Assembly: GCA_009760855.2 (NCBI GenBank)
Contig: WPIO01000001.1
Location: 2,350,501 to 2,414,500, forward strand
Length of the DNA: 64,000 nt
Direction of reading: 5' to 3'
Source: Cristatella mucedo
Lineage: Eukaryota > Bryozoa > Phylactolaemata > Cristatellidae
Each line of letters starts with the position of its first letter. The first letter of the stretch is position 1. Position numbers and translations under genes: made by a program. Below the pieces are notes generated by a model, which worked only from the letters and a program-made list of their open reading frames with translations, had not been told where the DNA came from and did not search any database. Below are positions 42,060 through 52,200 of this stretch, one piece after another.

Positions 42060-43494
42060 CGGCGAGGCCGCGCTGTCTGCTCTTCTTCTTTCGCGACGGG
42101 AATGATGTTTCCGGCCGAATGTTTCTGAGGCTCTAAATCCGAAGACTCGGACGATATCTGGCGCATGCTGTCGCTTCGAGGGTGCGATCGGGTGGACGTT
42201 GGACCTGGCCGAGACGCCGGCAATGCACTTTGAAAAAGAGTCGTACATGCACGGCCGCTTTCGCTCTGCAGCCACGTGGCTTATTGGCAGCGAAACGAGG
42301 GCTCCGGAGGTAGAGCGGGAACCAATGTTTGCTACCAGGCCGAGGGCCTGTCACCGTTCTACTAGCGCTCAGTGCATCAAGCAAGCACCGGAAACTAGAG
42401 CACTGACAGGCTAGTTACAAGGTGACGCAGTCACCACGCCGTCGCCGGTCGATGTCGCGAGCTCAATCTCACGATTTTAATTTTTGAAATGCAATGACCA
42501 GATGGCAAGCCCGGGCAGTCACACCTCTGACGTGCAACGAAAAGTTTTGGCCTCCGAGAGGCTCAAATCGATAGCCTTAATCGTGTCATGCACATCGTCG
42601 AGTCGCAGGCTTCTAACGTCAGCGAAGGCACATCTCTGTTTATTCGCGCTCCAAACCATCAGCACGATTCAGCGACACATTGCAGGCACAATTTCAGAAG
42701 CACGATTGACTGGCTTCCACGCTATAGCGGAGCCTGGGCCCGTTAACCCCTCCCAAGCGCGAGGCAATGACCTGGGCCGCTCCCTCCTTATTTCTATGCC
42801 AACTGCACTTGAACAACGACATAATCATTTCAATTCCATTCGATGAGCGATCATTGAGGACTTCCAATGACTTCAAAATAACACTATGATTTGACTTTAT
42901 AATTTCTTATATTTGATGGTCTATCCTTGCCTACGTGAAAATCGTTCGCTCCTTGCAGCCCGTAAAAGAAACGTATTGTGTGGTTCTTGCCCTCCAAGAT
43001 AAAGATCTAAGGGGGCGTTTGTCTTTGCTGTTATACGGCTTTGACTATCAGCCTTGGGCATAGGTCATAGGTCATCATATAACCGCCCCACAGCCCTAAT
43101 ATTTCCGGAACCCCGTATAATGGGTATGAGGCGTAATCTGGCAGATTTAGCACTAAGCGGCTTATATATCTGTGATAGCATCCGTGTTGCCAGATTTCAT
43201 CAGCACAAAAAAGTAAGATTAACTTGGAACCAAGCCAATACTTTGGGGGAAAGTTGCAGTTTTAGCTTCTATTTAGATTCGTCAACTCAACGGACGTCTT
43301 GATGTCAGTCGGGAACGACGATCGGACTTTAGTAGCATGCGAACGGAAGGGTAGTTTCCAAGCGATTTAAAGTCGTTTAAAGGCACAGCCACGGTATCGT
43401 ACTCAAAAAACAATTGTATTGGGATGCGTAGCTTAGCATGATTAGCATGAATTGCAAAGAGTTCGTCCTGAACTAGAGAATGGAGCCATCCTAA
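42060..43494. other. unassigned DNA
   Basis: GC-rich to about 42420. A 120-codon plus frame (42484-42846) has no recognisable domain. Nothing else supported. Confidence 0.4.
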
Positions 43495-43565
43495 AGTGAT
43501 GGGCTGAACCTTGAAGTTGTTATGCTACTTGATGGGTAACCGGTGCCGATCGGTGAGAGTGCAGA
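43495..43565 (-). mobile_element. LINE-A internal fragment (diverged)
   Basis: AGTGATGGGCTGAACCTTGA, AGTTGTTATGCTACTTGATG, GGTAACCGGTGCCGATCGG and GAGAGTG align in order with 32099-32190 and 54182-54270. Confidence 0.55.
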
Positions 43566-43587
43566 GGTTCTCGACTCAGATCTCTTG

Positions 43588-43772
43588 ATTCTGCCATGCT
43601 TCCCAATTTGTCTTTGTTGCAGGATTTGTCTTTTTTGAGATGAAGTCTGTTGGCTAACGAATGCCTATCGAAAACCGCTTAGGCTACGAGAGCACTGTAC
43701 ACAACTCTCCTGCATAACACCCACGTAGCCTTTGTGACGTTGTGGTGTTACAGACGAAGATAAATACATACC
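43588..43772 (+). mobile_element. LINE-B 3' end
   Basis: Plus-strand reading: ATGCTTCCCAATTTGTCTTT, GAAGTCTGTTGGCTAACGAA, CGAAAACCGCTTAGGCTACG, AACTCTCCTGCATAACACCC and CCTTTGTGACGTTGTGGTGT. This is the reverse orientation of the copies at 18240 and 49493. The tail (AGATAAATACATACC) is degraded. Confidence 0.8.
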
Positions 43773-43777
43773 AAACT

Positions 43778-44056
43778 TGTGGTTCGGCATACAGAACGCT
43801 GGCCTAGAACAATGCCAACGGTTTATTGCACAAGGCACGGAGCAGCAAGACGCACGACTGCCTTCGCCCCCTTCTCACACTCGAGTCCCCTCTCTCTTCC
43901 CCTCGGGCTGTCACTTGGCCGACCCCGATGGTGAATCCACCATCTGACTGTGGTTACCGGCCTGTCCAAACCACACCACAGGCGGACCACAGCTTTGCAC
44001 TGCCGGTGATGCTCCTGGCAGCTGTATACGAAAGGAGCTGTACCGGCCTGCATACA
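43778..44056 (-). mobile_element. solo LTR of the 23.7-kb element family
   Basis: 279 bp. Same ends as the paired LTRs (TGTGGTTCGG on the left, GCCTGCATACA on the right, plus-strand view), with shared GATGGTGAATCCACCATCTG, CACAGGCGGACCACAGCT and GTACCGGCCTGCATACA. The AATAAA signal is on the minus strand (43822-43827). No interior is attached. No matching 5-bp flanks are evident (AAACT and CTCAG). Confidence 0.75.
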
Positions 44057-44520
44057 CTCAGACCACAAAACTGCCAAGACTGGCTGCAGAGTGTGAAAAC
44101 ATATAATTGATGAAAAGACGCGAGATTAGTGAGTTCGCGTCTATACGAGATGTCACCAGGAGGCCTCTACCAAGTGGCTGCCGGTCACCTTTTTGACAGC
44201 CGACGCACGCTCGCTGAGTACGAGCGGCATTCAAATCTCAGCGAAGCTCAAGCTGTGCTTCTTCTCGTGCATCGTGCAGCAGCTCAGCCTATTGAGCACC
44301 TCAATACGCTTGAGCACCTCGTCGGGGTCACCGGCGGAGGGGTGACAGATATCTGCAGCAACTGCTCTGATCTCCATGATCTCAAACAAATTACCATCAT
44401 GACGATGCTCTCTAATAGCTGCTCTGACAGCTGATCTCCGGGCAGCGACTGCCATCAGACTCATCGGTCTGACATTAAGCAGGGGAAGGGTTCCGCTGTT
44501 AATAATTCGGTGGCATAATA
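44057..44520. other. unassigned DNA
   Basis: A 101-codon plus frame (44129-44434) reads like a protein in places (RAAAQPIEHLNTLEHLVGV) but has no recognised domain. Confidence 0.35.
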
Positions 44521-44692
44521 CTGGCTGATTTGACGGCCTCTTTTTCGTACAGTGGCGGAAGAGCCTTTGCGGCTATCGCCACGGCTGGCAGCAGCGATAC
44601 AGGATCACCCACGGCAATATTCGAGTCCATGACGTCAAGACCAATGGCGGGAAAAGCAACCGCCTTACCTAGTTTGCCATCGCAGAATGATT
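44521..44692 (-). mobile_element. SINE-1
   Basis: On the plus strand: TGGCTGATTTGACGGCCTCT, TTTTCGTACAGTGGCGGAAG, AGCCTTTGCGGCTATCGCCA, GGATCACCCACGGCAATATT and AGCAACCGCCTTACCTAG. B-box region altered (GAGTCC retained, flanks changed). Confidence 0.8.
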
Positions 44693-45022
44693 TGTAGATC
44701 GCTCGTTAAAGGAGAAGGCCGCTGGAAGCGACCTAGGTCGGAAACATCTCCGATGAAATGTTGCCCTTCTGCTGGCGCCCGAGAGTTTTGTATCTCGACT
44801 TAGTTGCTCTAGATACCGCTCCTCTAGCCAGAACACCGACCGGCAGCCAGCGCCGTGGCCGGCTTATCGCTTCGAGGGCCACGTGACTCCCGCGTGACCC
44901 CCCCCCCCCTAACACTTGCCGATGCGTCGCCGGTGCGTGCCACCCCCCATTGCTATTCGTCTGCGGCGCACTAAAAGCGTAAGCTGTTTTCGTGCACACG
45001 GGGCCAAGAAAAGTCTATCTAA
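44693..45022. other. unassigned DNA with C13 run
   Basis: A run of about 13 C lies near 44899. An 88-codon minus frame has no recognisable domain. Confidence 0.4.
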
Positions 45023-45076
45023 ATCTATAACTCCATCTTAATCTATAAGTACATCTTAATCTATAAGTACATCTTA
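45023..45076. repeat. 18-bp tandem repeat, three units
   Basis: Unit ATCTATAAGTACATCTTA; the first unit is variant (ATCTATAACTCCATCTTA). Confidence 0.85.
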
Positions 45077-45192
45077 CAAAACGCATACACGGCAGCAAAG
45101 TCGTGGTCTATGGACGCGTTTCGGTCTACTCTCTAGTCTAGTGCACTCGGAGCTCTCGCACAGCGCCAGTGCCGCCGCCGCCGCCGCAAAAG

Positions 45193-45230
45193 ATGCACGA
45201 TGCCGCACGTCTGCGAGCGGCATCGTGCAT
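45193..45230. repeat. perfect 14-bp stem hairpin
   Basis: ATGCACGATGCCGC and GCGGCATCGTGCAT enclose a 10-nt loop. It follows a short GCC run. Confidence 0.85.
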
Positions 45231-45322
45231 TCAAGTGCAGGGATCCCGGGGCCTACCGCGAACAAAGAGCCGGACGTCTGCCAACGGAAAATGGCGGTAA
45301 ACGAAGCCAATTAGCTCGGCGA

Positions 45323-45340
45323 CTCGGCGACGTCGCCGAG
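45323..45340. repeat. perfect 18-bp palindrome
   Basis: CTCGGCGACGTCGCCGAG, without spacer, next to another CTCGGCGA copy. Confidence 0.85.
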
Positions 45341-47034
45341 CAGCACTCCGGCTACCAAGCTGCAGACGGCGCTCGGCACGCCGCCGCTCCCTGCACGCTT
45401 GGTTGTTTTGGCCCGCCATGCTGCATCCGTTCGACCCCGATAAGTAGATCGGGCGTAGGTGTATGCGTAAGCGGAACGCTCAAGGCATGCATCGGCAGCA
45501 CGTCGTGGGATACGGCGGAAAAAAAGCGATACATCCGGGTCCGGGCCAGGTCTGGTCAGAAAGAAGGACGCCCTAGTTAGCGTAGCCTACGCGGTGCGAG
45601 TGCGTCGAGTAGTAGTGTCGAGCTCGGTGAAGCACGACTAAGAACCCAAGTTATGCGGGTTTACCAGTATACCGCAAGCCTAAGCGCCTCACACGCATAG
45701 AAAAGGCTGGTCAGAGCGTAAGTCGACGCGACAAATGGCCGGCGGCCCGAACGGGGCTGGCCATAAATGAGCAGATGGAAAAGTTTTCATTTGACTCGAC
45801 GCACGGGAAAACGTGGCATTTCCGCTCGCGGCGCCGGATCGGCGCCGCGGCGCTTGAGAAGCAAAGAACTACATTGGGCGGACGAAGGACTGACAGGACA
45901 ATCAATCAGGTCGGACGCTCGAAATTAGGCAGAAAGCGGACTGCGTCCAGCCAGGGCTCGCCGGCGTCAGAATTGGAGGGCAGGTATTTCCCGACGAATT
46001 CCGCGCGCGCGATCCGCTCGCGGCCCCGCTGCTCGGGCGTTAAACTCGCCTTCCGCGTACGGAACGATGGCGTTGCGACATGCCGCGGAGCTATCCGCGT
46101 GGTCGAGGTGCTGCGCGGTCTTGGCTGCCGCCGCCGTCTGCAGATAGTGGGACCCGCGTCGAGCGATCGTGGCGCGCGAGGGTGACGAGAGAGTACGGAT
46201 GGCGGCAGGAAGAACTGCAGCTGCTCCGCAAACAGTTGCCGCTCGCCGCCGTTGCCCCGGTGCCGGGAAGCTGCGAAGACTGTTAGTGAATTTCGGTCTG
46301 GATCTTTCTGGACTTTGGTCCGTTGCCTCGGCGTATCTTAGTACGCGCGAAGCAGTCGGCAGATCCCGCAAGTTAACGACGCGGCCCGTGACGCGGGAGC
46401 AGATGCAGACGGAGTTATGCAGCCACTGAATTTGCACGGAACAAAGATCGGGGGGACTGAGAGACATTTAGATAAGGAGCGAAGAGTTTCTGAGGCTGTT
46501 CAGCGGTCGAGCCAACAGCGCAGCTCCAATTTCCATGAGTGCTCATCGTGCTGAGAGCGCATCGTCCCGCGAGTGCTCATTTCTCAGCCGCACCATCGGA
46601 GAGTGCGGCGTTTCATTGGCATCAGTCGGCGCGACGTTGCGGGGTGCCGCTGCCGACTCGTATTGTGTTATGTCGAGGCAGACGCTGCACCAGATGCCTC
46701 GCTGCAGCGAGCTTGCACTTGCACGCTTTCGCTCCGGCCCCAGCATCCCCAGCGCGCAGACGCAGCTGTCGTCTGTGTCCAATGCAAAGCTACTACGTCA
46801 CTCTGCGTGCGACCTCACGCGCTCGTGCCGATATCCCAGTTCTCTGGGCTCTAGTGCAGAAGCTGCACAACAGCGTGCAAATACGCAAGTACTCTTCGCG
46901 CGCTTTCGCTTCGGATTCGTCCGCCATGTTTACGTGTAGAAAAACGTATTCCACACACGCTTGTCACGCGTTCAGTTTTTGCCAACACATCCAGCGGGCT
47001 CCTAATCAATAGCTGGAGCTATGCGCCTGCGTCG

Positions 47035-47131
47035 CCTCCTGGGTCACTCGAGCATCGAACTTAGCGGCCAGGCCGCGGGTTCAACTCTTGAGGCTGGCAA
47101 AATCTTGCATTGCAGCCGCTAAAGCTCTTCA
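47035..47131 (+). mobile_element. SINE-1-like fragment upstream of a second SINE-1
   Basis: GCCGCGGGTTCAACTCTTGA resembles a B-box region, and GCAGCCGCTAAAGCTCTTC resembles the body. Only about 100 bp, directly followed by the next SINE head. Confidence 0.5.
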
Positions 47132-47437
47132 GGTGAGCCGTGATGGTGGCACATTATGTAAGGCGGTCAGTTTACACGACCTCTGGCCCGAGGTCGTGGA
47201 ATCGAATCATCCCGCGGGCCATGTTAATAATAATAATAATACACTCGATAAAGCCCCCCCCCCCGCAGAGAACTCAGTGTCTTTCTGGGCGCTTTACATT
47301 TTCTGCAAAGGAAACGCGATCGAATAGTGAGTGGTATCGTACGATCCTTTATTGCCGCTGCAAGCAGTGGTGATAGCCATAGAGGCTCTTCTGTCGCTAT
47401 GCAAAAGATATTGTTCAATCAGCTAGTATTTTTTTTC
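47132..47437 (+). mobile_element. SINE-1 split by a LINE-A tail insertion
   Basis: The SINE head (GTGAGCCGTGATGGTGGCAC, GAGGTCGTGGAATCGAATC, CCGCGGGCC) ends at about 47221. The body resumes at 47342 (CGATCCTTTATTGCCGCTGC, AGCAGTGGTGATAGCCATAG, TCTTCTGTCGCTATGC, TTGTTCAATCAGCTAG). The two halves join exactly where intact copies read GGGCGATCC, showing that the LINE-A piece landed inside an existing SINE. Confidence 0.9.
47224..47341 (-). mobile_element. LINE-A 3' tail inserted in SINE-1
   Basis: TTAATAATAATAATAATACA, TCGATAAAG, a C13-type run replacing part of the GCGCCC arm, AGAGAACTCAGTGTCTTTCT, GGGCGCTTTACATTTTCTGC and GAATAGTGAGTGGTATCG. Confidence 0.9.
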
Positions 47438-47912
47438 AGCGATACATGAACGAGGCTGACAAGTCAGCTTATCTGTTCGCGTTGTGTCAAAATAAGGTAT
47501 ACGCTGTCCTTTATGAGGTGACTGAACCATATCTGCAGGCAGACGTTGACACTACGGAGCGAAGGCGCTCACCTTTAGCGACCGATATCGTGGGCGTTGT
47601 GTATGCGTCCGGCTGCGTGGCTGAGTGATGCAAGCACACTCTGAGACCAGAATCCGGTAGATTTTCTTTATCGGTGCGAGGTGCGAGCAAGAAGCAGCGG
47701 AAGAATTTACGTCGTCCGAGGCTTGCAGAAAATGCGTCACGCAGTACGCTAGCTTTTCGTACAGACGGTTTGCGCTTCTGTGTACGTACGCGCATGACTC
47801 TAGTTGCTGGGCACGCTGGCACTCGGCCGCTGCAAGTAGACCGGTGAGTGCTCTCCACTGAGCCTGGGTCGAACAGCTTGTGGGTGTGGTCCAGTAGCTG
47901 TGGTCTGATTGC
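47438..47912. other. unassigned DNA
   Basis: A 132-codon minus frame (47552-47950) and a 115-codon minus frame (47511-47858) overlap and have no recognisable domain. Confidence 0.4.
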
Positions 47913-48205
47913 TGTGGTTTGGGCACTGGCCGGCTTTGTCCGCCCGCCATCTCACGGGGATGAGTTGTGGTTGGGTACAGGCCGGCTTTGTCCGCCCGCC
48001 ACTCCGTAATGGCTCACTGGGTAAGGCGGTTGCTTTTCACGACCTCGGCCCCGAGGTCGTGGGTTCGAATCTTGTGGTGGGCGATCCTTTATCGCCACTG
48101 CAAGCGGTGGTGATAGCCGTCAAGGCTCTTCTGTCGCTATAAAAAAAAGAGGCTGTTAAATCAGCTAGTCTTTTTTTTTTATCTCACGGGGATGGACTCT
48201 GGTTG
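47913..48205. repeat. 53-bp tandem duplication, second unit interrupted by SINE-1
   Basis: Unit 1 (47913-47965) reads TGTGGTTTGGGCACTGGCCG, CTTTGTCCGCCCGCCATCTC and ACGGGGATG. Unit 2 starts at 47966, is interrupted after CCGCCCGCC at 48000, and continues at 48181 with ATCTCACGGGGATG. Confidence 0.8.
48002..48180 (+). mobile_element. SINE-1, well preserved
   Basis: CCGTAATGGCTCACTGGGTA, GGCGGTTGCTTTTCACGA, B-box GGGTTCGAATC, body CGCCACTGCAAGCGGTGGTG and ATAGCCGTCAAGGCTCTTCT, 3' end GAGGCTGTTAAATCAGCTAG, then about ten T. It serves as the reference copy for SINE-1 here. Confidence 0.9.
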
Positions 48206-49492
48206 AAACGGAGTGAAGGCAGTTGGAACGCCGGCCATTGTGGCAGGACAAAATGCGGTAACACCCGGCTGTTTATTTTGGCAGCCGGGAATGATCAGCA
48301 ATAAACAAGAATTGTCCTTACCGCTAATGACTCCTAAAGACTTAATGCTGTGTACACTTTGTTGTGGCTACTGTGGACATCATAGATTGGCTCAATGTTT
48401 AGTAGCTTGCACTCTGCTGACTTGTCGATATGCTAAGTGCTTACCTTTGATCCATGAGCCTGCCTTCTTAAGCTAGAGTACCACTCATCTAATTCCAGTC
48501 CTTGGCTTGCAGCTGCAATATGCTGATGAAGTCACTTAGCTGCTCCAATTTGAAAAACCCAATGATTTCAAGCCTAGCTGAGCTGCTCGACTCTGTCAAA
48601 TCCTACGCTATGACCGCGTGCAATCCACACAGCAGCTCAGCAGCAGTCGGTGCAGTGAAATCATGTACTGCCGCTGCCGCCAGGCACCGCAGGCAGACAG
48701 TCGTGCCACTGTTGAAAACCTTCGAACGCCGCACTTGGGATGTTACACAATAAACTCAAAATTGAAGCTACCTTGTTATCCCAAGAACTCCACGGATGGC
48801 TCCATGCTTACAACATAGGTACGAGACTAATTTCGTACCATGCCCGGCTGAAGCTGTTGATAAAATCGCTTAAACTATCAATGAGTTGCTTTTGATTGCA
48901 ACTGACACACACAAAGTACATGTGCTAGAGCTAAAGAAAAATTCAATGGGCCCTCAATGAAAGACCTTCTGTTCAAAAGCAGAAAGCAGAGATGCTTACT
49001 CTAGTGTGCAATACTTCTGGAACTTTCGGAAGCAGCCATTCCTAATAAAGGTTGAACTAGTTGGCAACAGAGGTGAACAATTTTAACTAATCAGCCGCCA
49101 CGACTCTAAGCAACAGACTAATATAGTTTGCTAGCGAGGTTCAAGGCCAAGGACAATGCTCCATGACTGCTCATGGATGGAAGCTGTCTATTTCTTGCTT
49201 TGCGAAATGGACTGCACCTTATCTCGGCTGGCCGACACTGTTTCTGTTGAACACCTCGCTCGTCTTCAGCCCGGACATAACATGCCAGTAGTCAGATAAG
49301 TGAAAGTCATAAGTTGAAAATTAATCGCAGACTGATTCGAGTAGCAGCATATACGCAACGCGCCTGCTTGATAAAATTATTCTCGCTAAGTCACACTACG
49401 TCCAAAAACTACTTTTCTCAAAAACTCACACGTTTGCTTCAACTGCGTTTCAAAAGAAGCGAAATCTACCACGAGATCAGAGCATCACCAAT
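48206..49492. other. unassigned DNA
   Basis: The 21-bp word starting ATTGTGGCAGGACAAAATGC (48237-48257) recurs at 53664-53684, directly before a LINE-A tail. Frames up to 87 codons, no domain. Confidence 0.45.
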
Positions 49493-51150
49493 ATGTATGT
49501 ATGCATGTATGCTCCGTCTGTAACTCCTCAACGTCATAAAGGCTATGTGAGTGTTACGCAGGAGAGTTTTGTATAGCACGCTCACAGCCTAAGCTGCTTT
49601 TGGTACGCATTCGGTAGCCAACATACTTCGTCGCATGCAACAAAGAGAAAGTGTGAAGCATAACAGAGTCAGGAGAGCACTTGAGGTAGTGATTAGCACT
49701 TAAGTAGCAGCTCAGGACCGCTGAGCAGGATGAGCCATAGTTGGCAGCAGGAGAATAGTTGTCGTTGCGTAAGAATTGTGGAAGCGAGTTTCACAATCTA
49801 GGAATTGCAGAGCTAAAGCCTCTATCGTCGATGGTCTTTAAGTGGAGGAATGGAACAGCTAATTTATTGTCCGAACAGGACCTAGGGCGCGAAGAGGCTG
49901 AAACTGGTGCAGCAGTTAAGCTAGGTATGAAGGAGCCAAGCCGTGGCGGGCCTTGTGGGTTAGCGTAAGAACTTTCCTCTGTATCCTTTGGTCAACCGGC
50001 ATGCATCCTTGCTCTTTTAGCTAAGGAGACACGTGCTCACACCTCTGGAACTTGAAGACTAGCCTTGAAGCCGTATTCATAGTCAGCAGCAGTGGCCTAG
50101 TTGCTTTCTTTGGTAGCCCAGCCCCAAGGGAATTACAATGATCAAACAGAGACAAAATTAAGGAGCTAGGTAAATGTTTTTAGAGCCACTGTGGAAGACA
50201 ACTCCTAATCTTGGATAGAGATCGCACGCGATGGCTAGCTGTAGAAGCAGTCTTCTGAATGAAGCTTTTAAAATTTAGGCAGCTGTCGAAAACGACACTT
50301 AAATTTCGAGCGGATGGTGATGGTCGCACAACAGCATCACCTATTAAAAGATCGAAGCCTTGTAATCCAGCCACACGCTTAGGATGTCCTATGAGCAGCA
50401 GCTCGATTGTATCGTCATTAGGTTTCAAGAAGTTTTCCGCCAACCAGGATCTGTAAGGTCTGTAAGGCAAGCATTCATTTTCTCAGTTGCTGCAGCAGAT
50501 TCCGACGGTTTGAACGACAAATACAGCTGAGTATCATTAGCATGAAAGTGATATCCTATTCCATGGCTCTTAATAACTTTTCCTAGAGGTTGAGCACAAA
50601 TGGAGAAAAGCAAGGGACCGAGTACAGACCCTTGAGGGACTCCACAGGTGACCGTCTCGTGTGTGAGACCTGACCCTCACACGTCACGGATTGAACACAA
50701 TCAGACAAGTACGATTTAACACATGCCAGTTCTTTGTCTGCCTGACCGATCGCTATTCTTAATCGTTCAAGTAGAATATCGTGATCAATGGTATCAAAGG
50801 CAGCTGACAGATCTAGCAAAGCTAGGGCAGTGACATTCCCGTCATCGTTGCCGCGTAGAATGTCATCGTCAACAGGGAGGAGAGCAGTTTCAGTGGAGTG
50901 CTGGCTTTTGAACCCTGATTGCAATGATTCTGACAATTCATTCTTTTCAATGGGTTCAACCAGCTTCTTAGCAACCATTTTTTCAAAAATCTTTGACAGG
51001 AGAGGAAGAAAGGAAACTAGACGGTAGTTTGCAAGGACCTCTGTATCTAATTCAGACTTTTTAAGTATGGGTCTAATGATTGCTAATGTGAAGGACTTGG
51101 GGGCGACCCCTATCCCCAAAGAAGTGCAACCTGATTTGCTGAGTTTCCTT
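49493..51150 (-). mobile_element. LINE-B, longest copy in the window
   Basis: Minus-strand element. It runs from upstream of the reverse transcriptase (about 51150), through the polymerase and C-terminal region, to the 3' UTR and an ATGT-type tail (ATGTATGTATGCATGTATG at 49493-49511). It is 5'-truncated; no endonuclease domain is present. Several frameshifts and stops. Compared with LINE-A it has a different tail and lacks the GCGCC stem-loop. Confidence 0.85.
50180..51119 (-). pseudogene. LINE-B reverse transcriptase, broken, L2/CR1 type
   Basis: The enzyme would prime cDNA synthesis at a nicked target. Frame 51119-50583 shows RPILKK, NYRLVSFLPLLSKIFEK, LQSGFKSQHSTETAL and the palm motif LLDLSAAFDTIDHD (about 50819-50778), with its first catalytic Asp intact. 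A frameshift then precedes GVPQGSVLGP (about 50643-50614, intact sequence in a different frame). Frame 50613-50425 has FHANDTQLYL where FYADDTQLY is expected, so the second Asp pair reads Asn-Asp (50544-50533). After another shift, frame 50470-50180 has WLAENFLKPNDDTIELLLIG and SARNLSVVFD. Dead, but closest to full polymerase length in the window. The family call is by motif recognition. Confidence 0.9.
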
Positions 51151-51449
51151 CAATACCATATCAAACCCTGTGCGGCACTGCTAAGTCATCGTGCAATCAT
51201 CCCCAGTACCCGCTTTAGTACTGCATCATTTAGAACATAGCGACAGGCAATCATAGCTACGAGAAAGACGGACATCGATGCAAAACTGGCCGTAAGCAGT
51301 AAAGTAATCCCCAAAAAAGCTATTGCTCCTTAATGCCACTTGGCGAGTTCGACTTAGGCAGACGGCTTATCTCGTTTTGATTTACGGTGCCGCTTTTTGT
51401 CAGAGCTTGAATGCGACAGGCTAAGCTGAGTACTTTGAGTTTGTACAAT
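51151..51449. other. unassigned DNA beside LINE-B
   Basis: May include more diverged LINE-B sequence at its left edge. No gene recognised. Confidence 0.35.
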
Positions 51450-51594
51450 ACATCATTTATATAGAGACCTAAGAGAACTTAATCTCTATTTAGGCGCTTT
51501 ACATAAGCCATTGGGCTCAAAACCACGCGCTCGATCGTCAAATCCTTTCGCGTTGACCTTTGTTCGAGGTGATAACCTTAACCCCTCTGCCAAA
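51450..51594 (-). mobile_element. SINE-2
   Basis: Minus-strand reading: TTTGGCAGAGGGGTTAAGGT (A-box region), GTGGTTTTGAGCCC (B-box, diverged), TTATGTAAAGCGCCTAAATA, GAGATTAAGTTCTCTTAGGT and CTATATAAATGATG. Same order as 10024. Confidence 0.8.
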
Positions 51595-51851
51595 GCAAAC
51601 TATCAGCCTCTAGTTTGGTTACTACGACAGCAGCATCAGTACATTGAGCAGCACACAGTGGACCCTTCAGCTCTGGCCAGCTCTTTCCATCTGTCCTTTA
51701 TATGTATGAATCTTAAAGCAAGACTAGATGGAGCTCTTCCTTATTAGAAACCTTTTGATAATTCTATATGCATATGACAAGGACACGACAGCATGCGGAT
51801 TACTCGTCAGTCAAACAATCATAAAATGCTCCGTGCTGGAAAGCTAACTCG
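51595..51851. other. unassigned DNA
   Basis: No gene or repeat recognised. Confidence 0.4.
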
Positions 51852-52200
51852 AATAATAATAATAATAATTATAATGTACTTGATAAAGCGCCCTCAGAGA
51901 ACTTAATCTCTTTCTAGGCGCCTTACATTTGCTGCAAAGGGAAATGCAATTAAATGGTAAGTAAAATCATGCTTGAAAAACAAACAAATGAATAACATGG
52001 TTAGAGGTGACATGCACAGGGTCAGCATTCAAATGTGGTTAGTGGCAGCATGCATAAGCACGTGAAAGACGAATCACAGGGACTCACTAAATGCTGTCCT
52101 AAATAGGTGTGTTTTTAAGTTCCTTTTAAATGTGGTCAGGTCAGGGGATGTTCTGACGCAGGTCGGGAGGGAGTTCCAAGCTTTGGGAGCAGCTAGTACT
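51852..52200 (-). mobile_element. LINE-A 3' end, 5'-truncated
   Basis: The (TTA)n tail (51852-51870, seen as AATAATAATAATAATTATAA), stem-loop, 3' UTR and the last coding block (minus frame 52074-52295 includes APKAWNSLPTCVRTSPDLTT and LKTHLFRTAFSESL). The break is near 52200. Confidence 0.9.

Larger units (their letters stand above)
45100..46950. promoter_or_regulatory. second CpG-rich block, possible regulatory or exonic region
   Basis: GC- and CpG-rich compared with flanks. Frames of 126-166 codons are open on several overlapping frames (for example 45200-45580 plus, 45967-46467 minus, 46539-47012 plus) without recognisable domains. It contains two perfect inverted repeats (listed separately). 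A promoter or a GC-rich repeat are both possible. Confidence 0.3.

Noticed and set aside
41568-42275. 235-codon minus-strand frame
   Set aside because: It runs through GACA/GATA and GA microsatellites. No domain outside the repeat.
48002-48075. Possible true tRNA genes at the SINE heads
   Set aside because: No complete cloverleaf is evident, and each head continues into the same SINE body, so they are retroelement heads.
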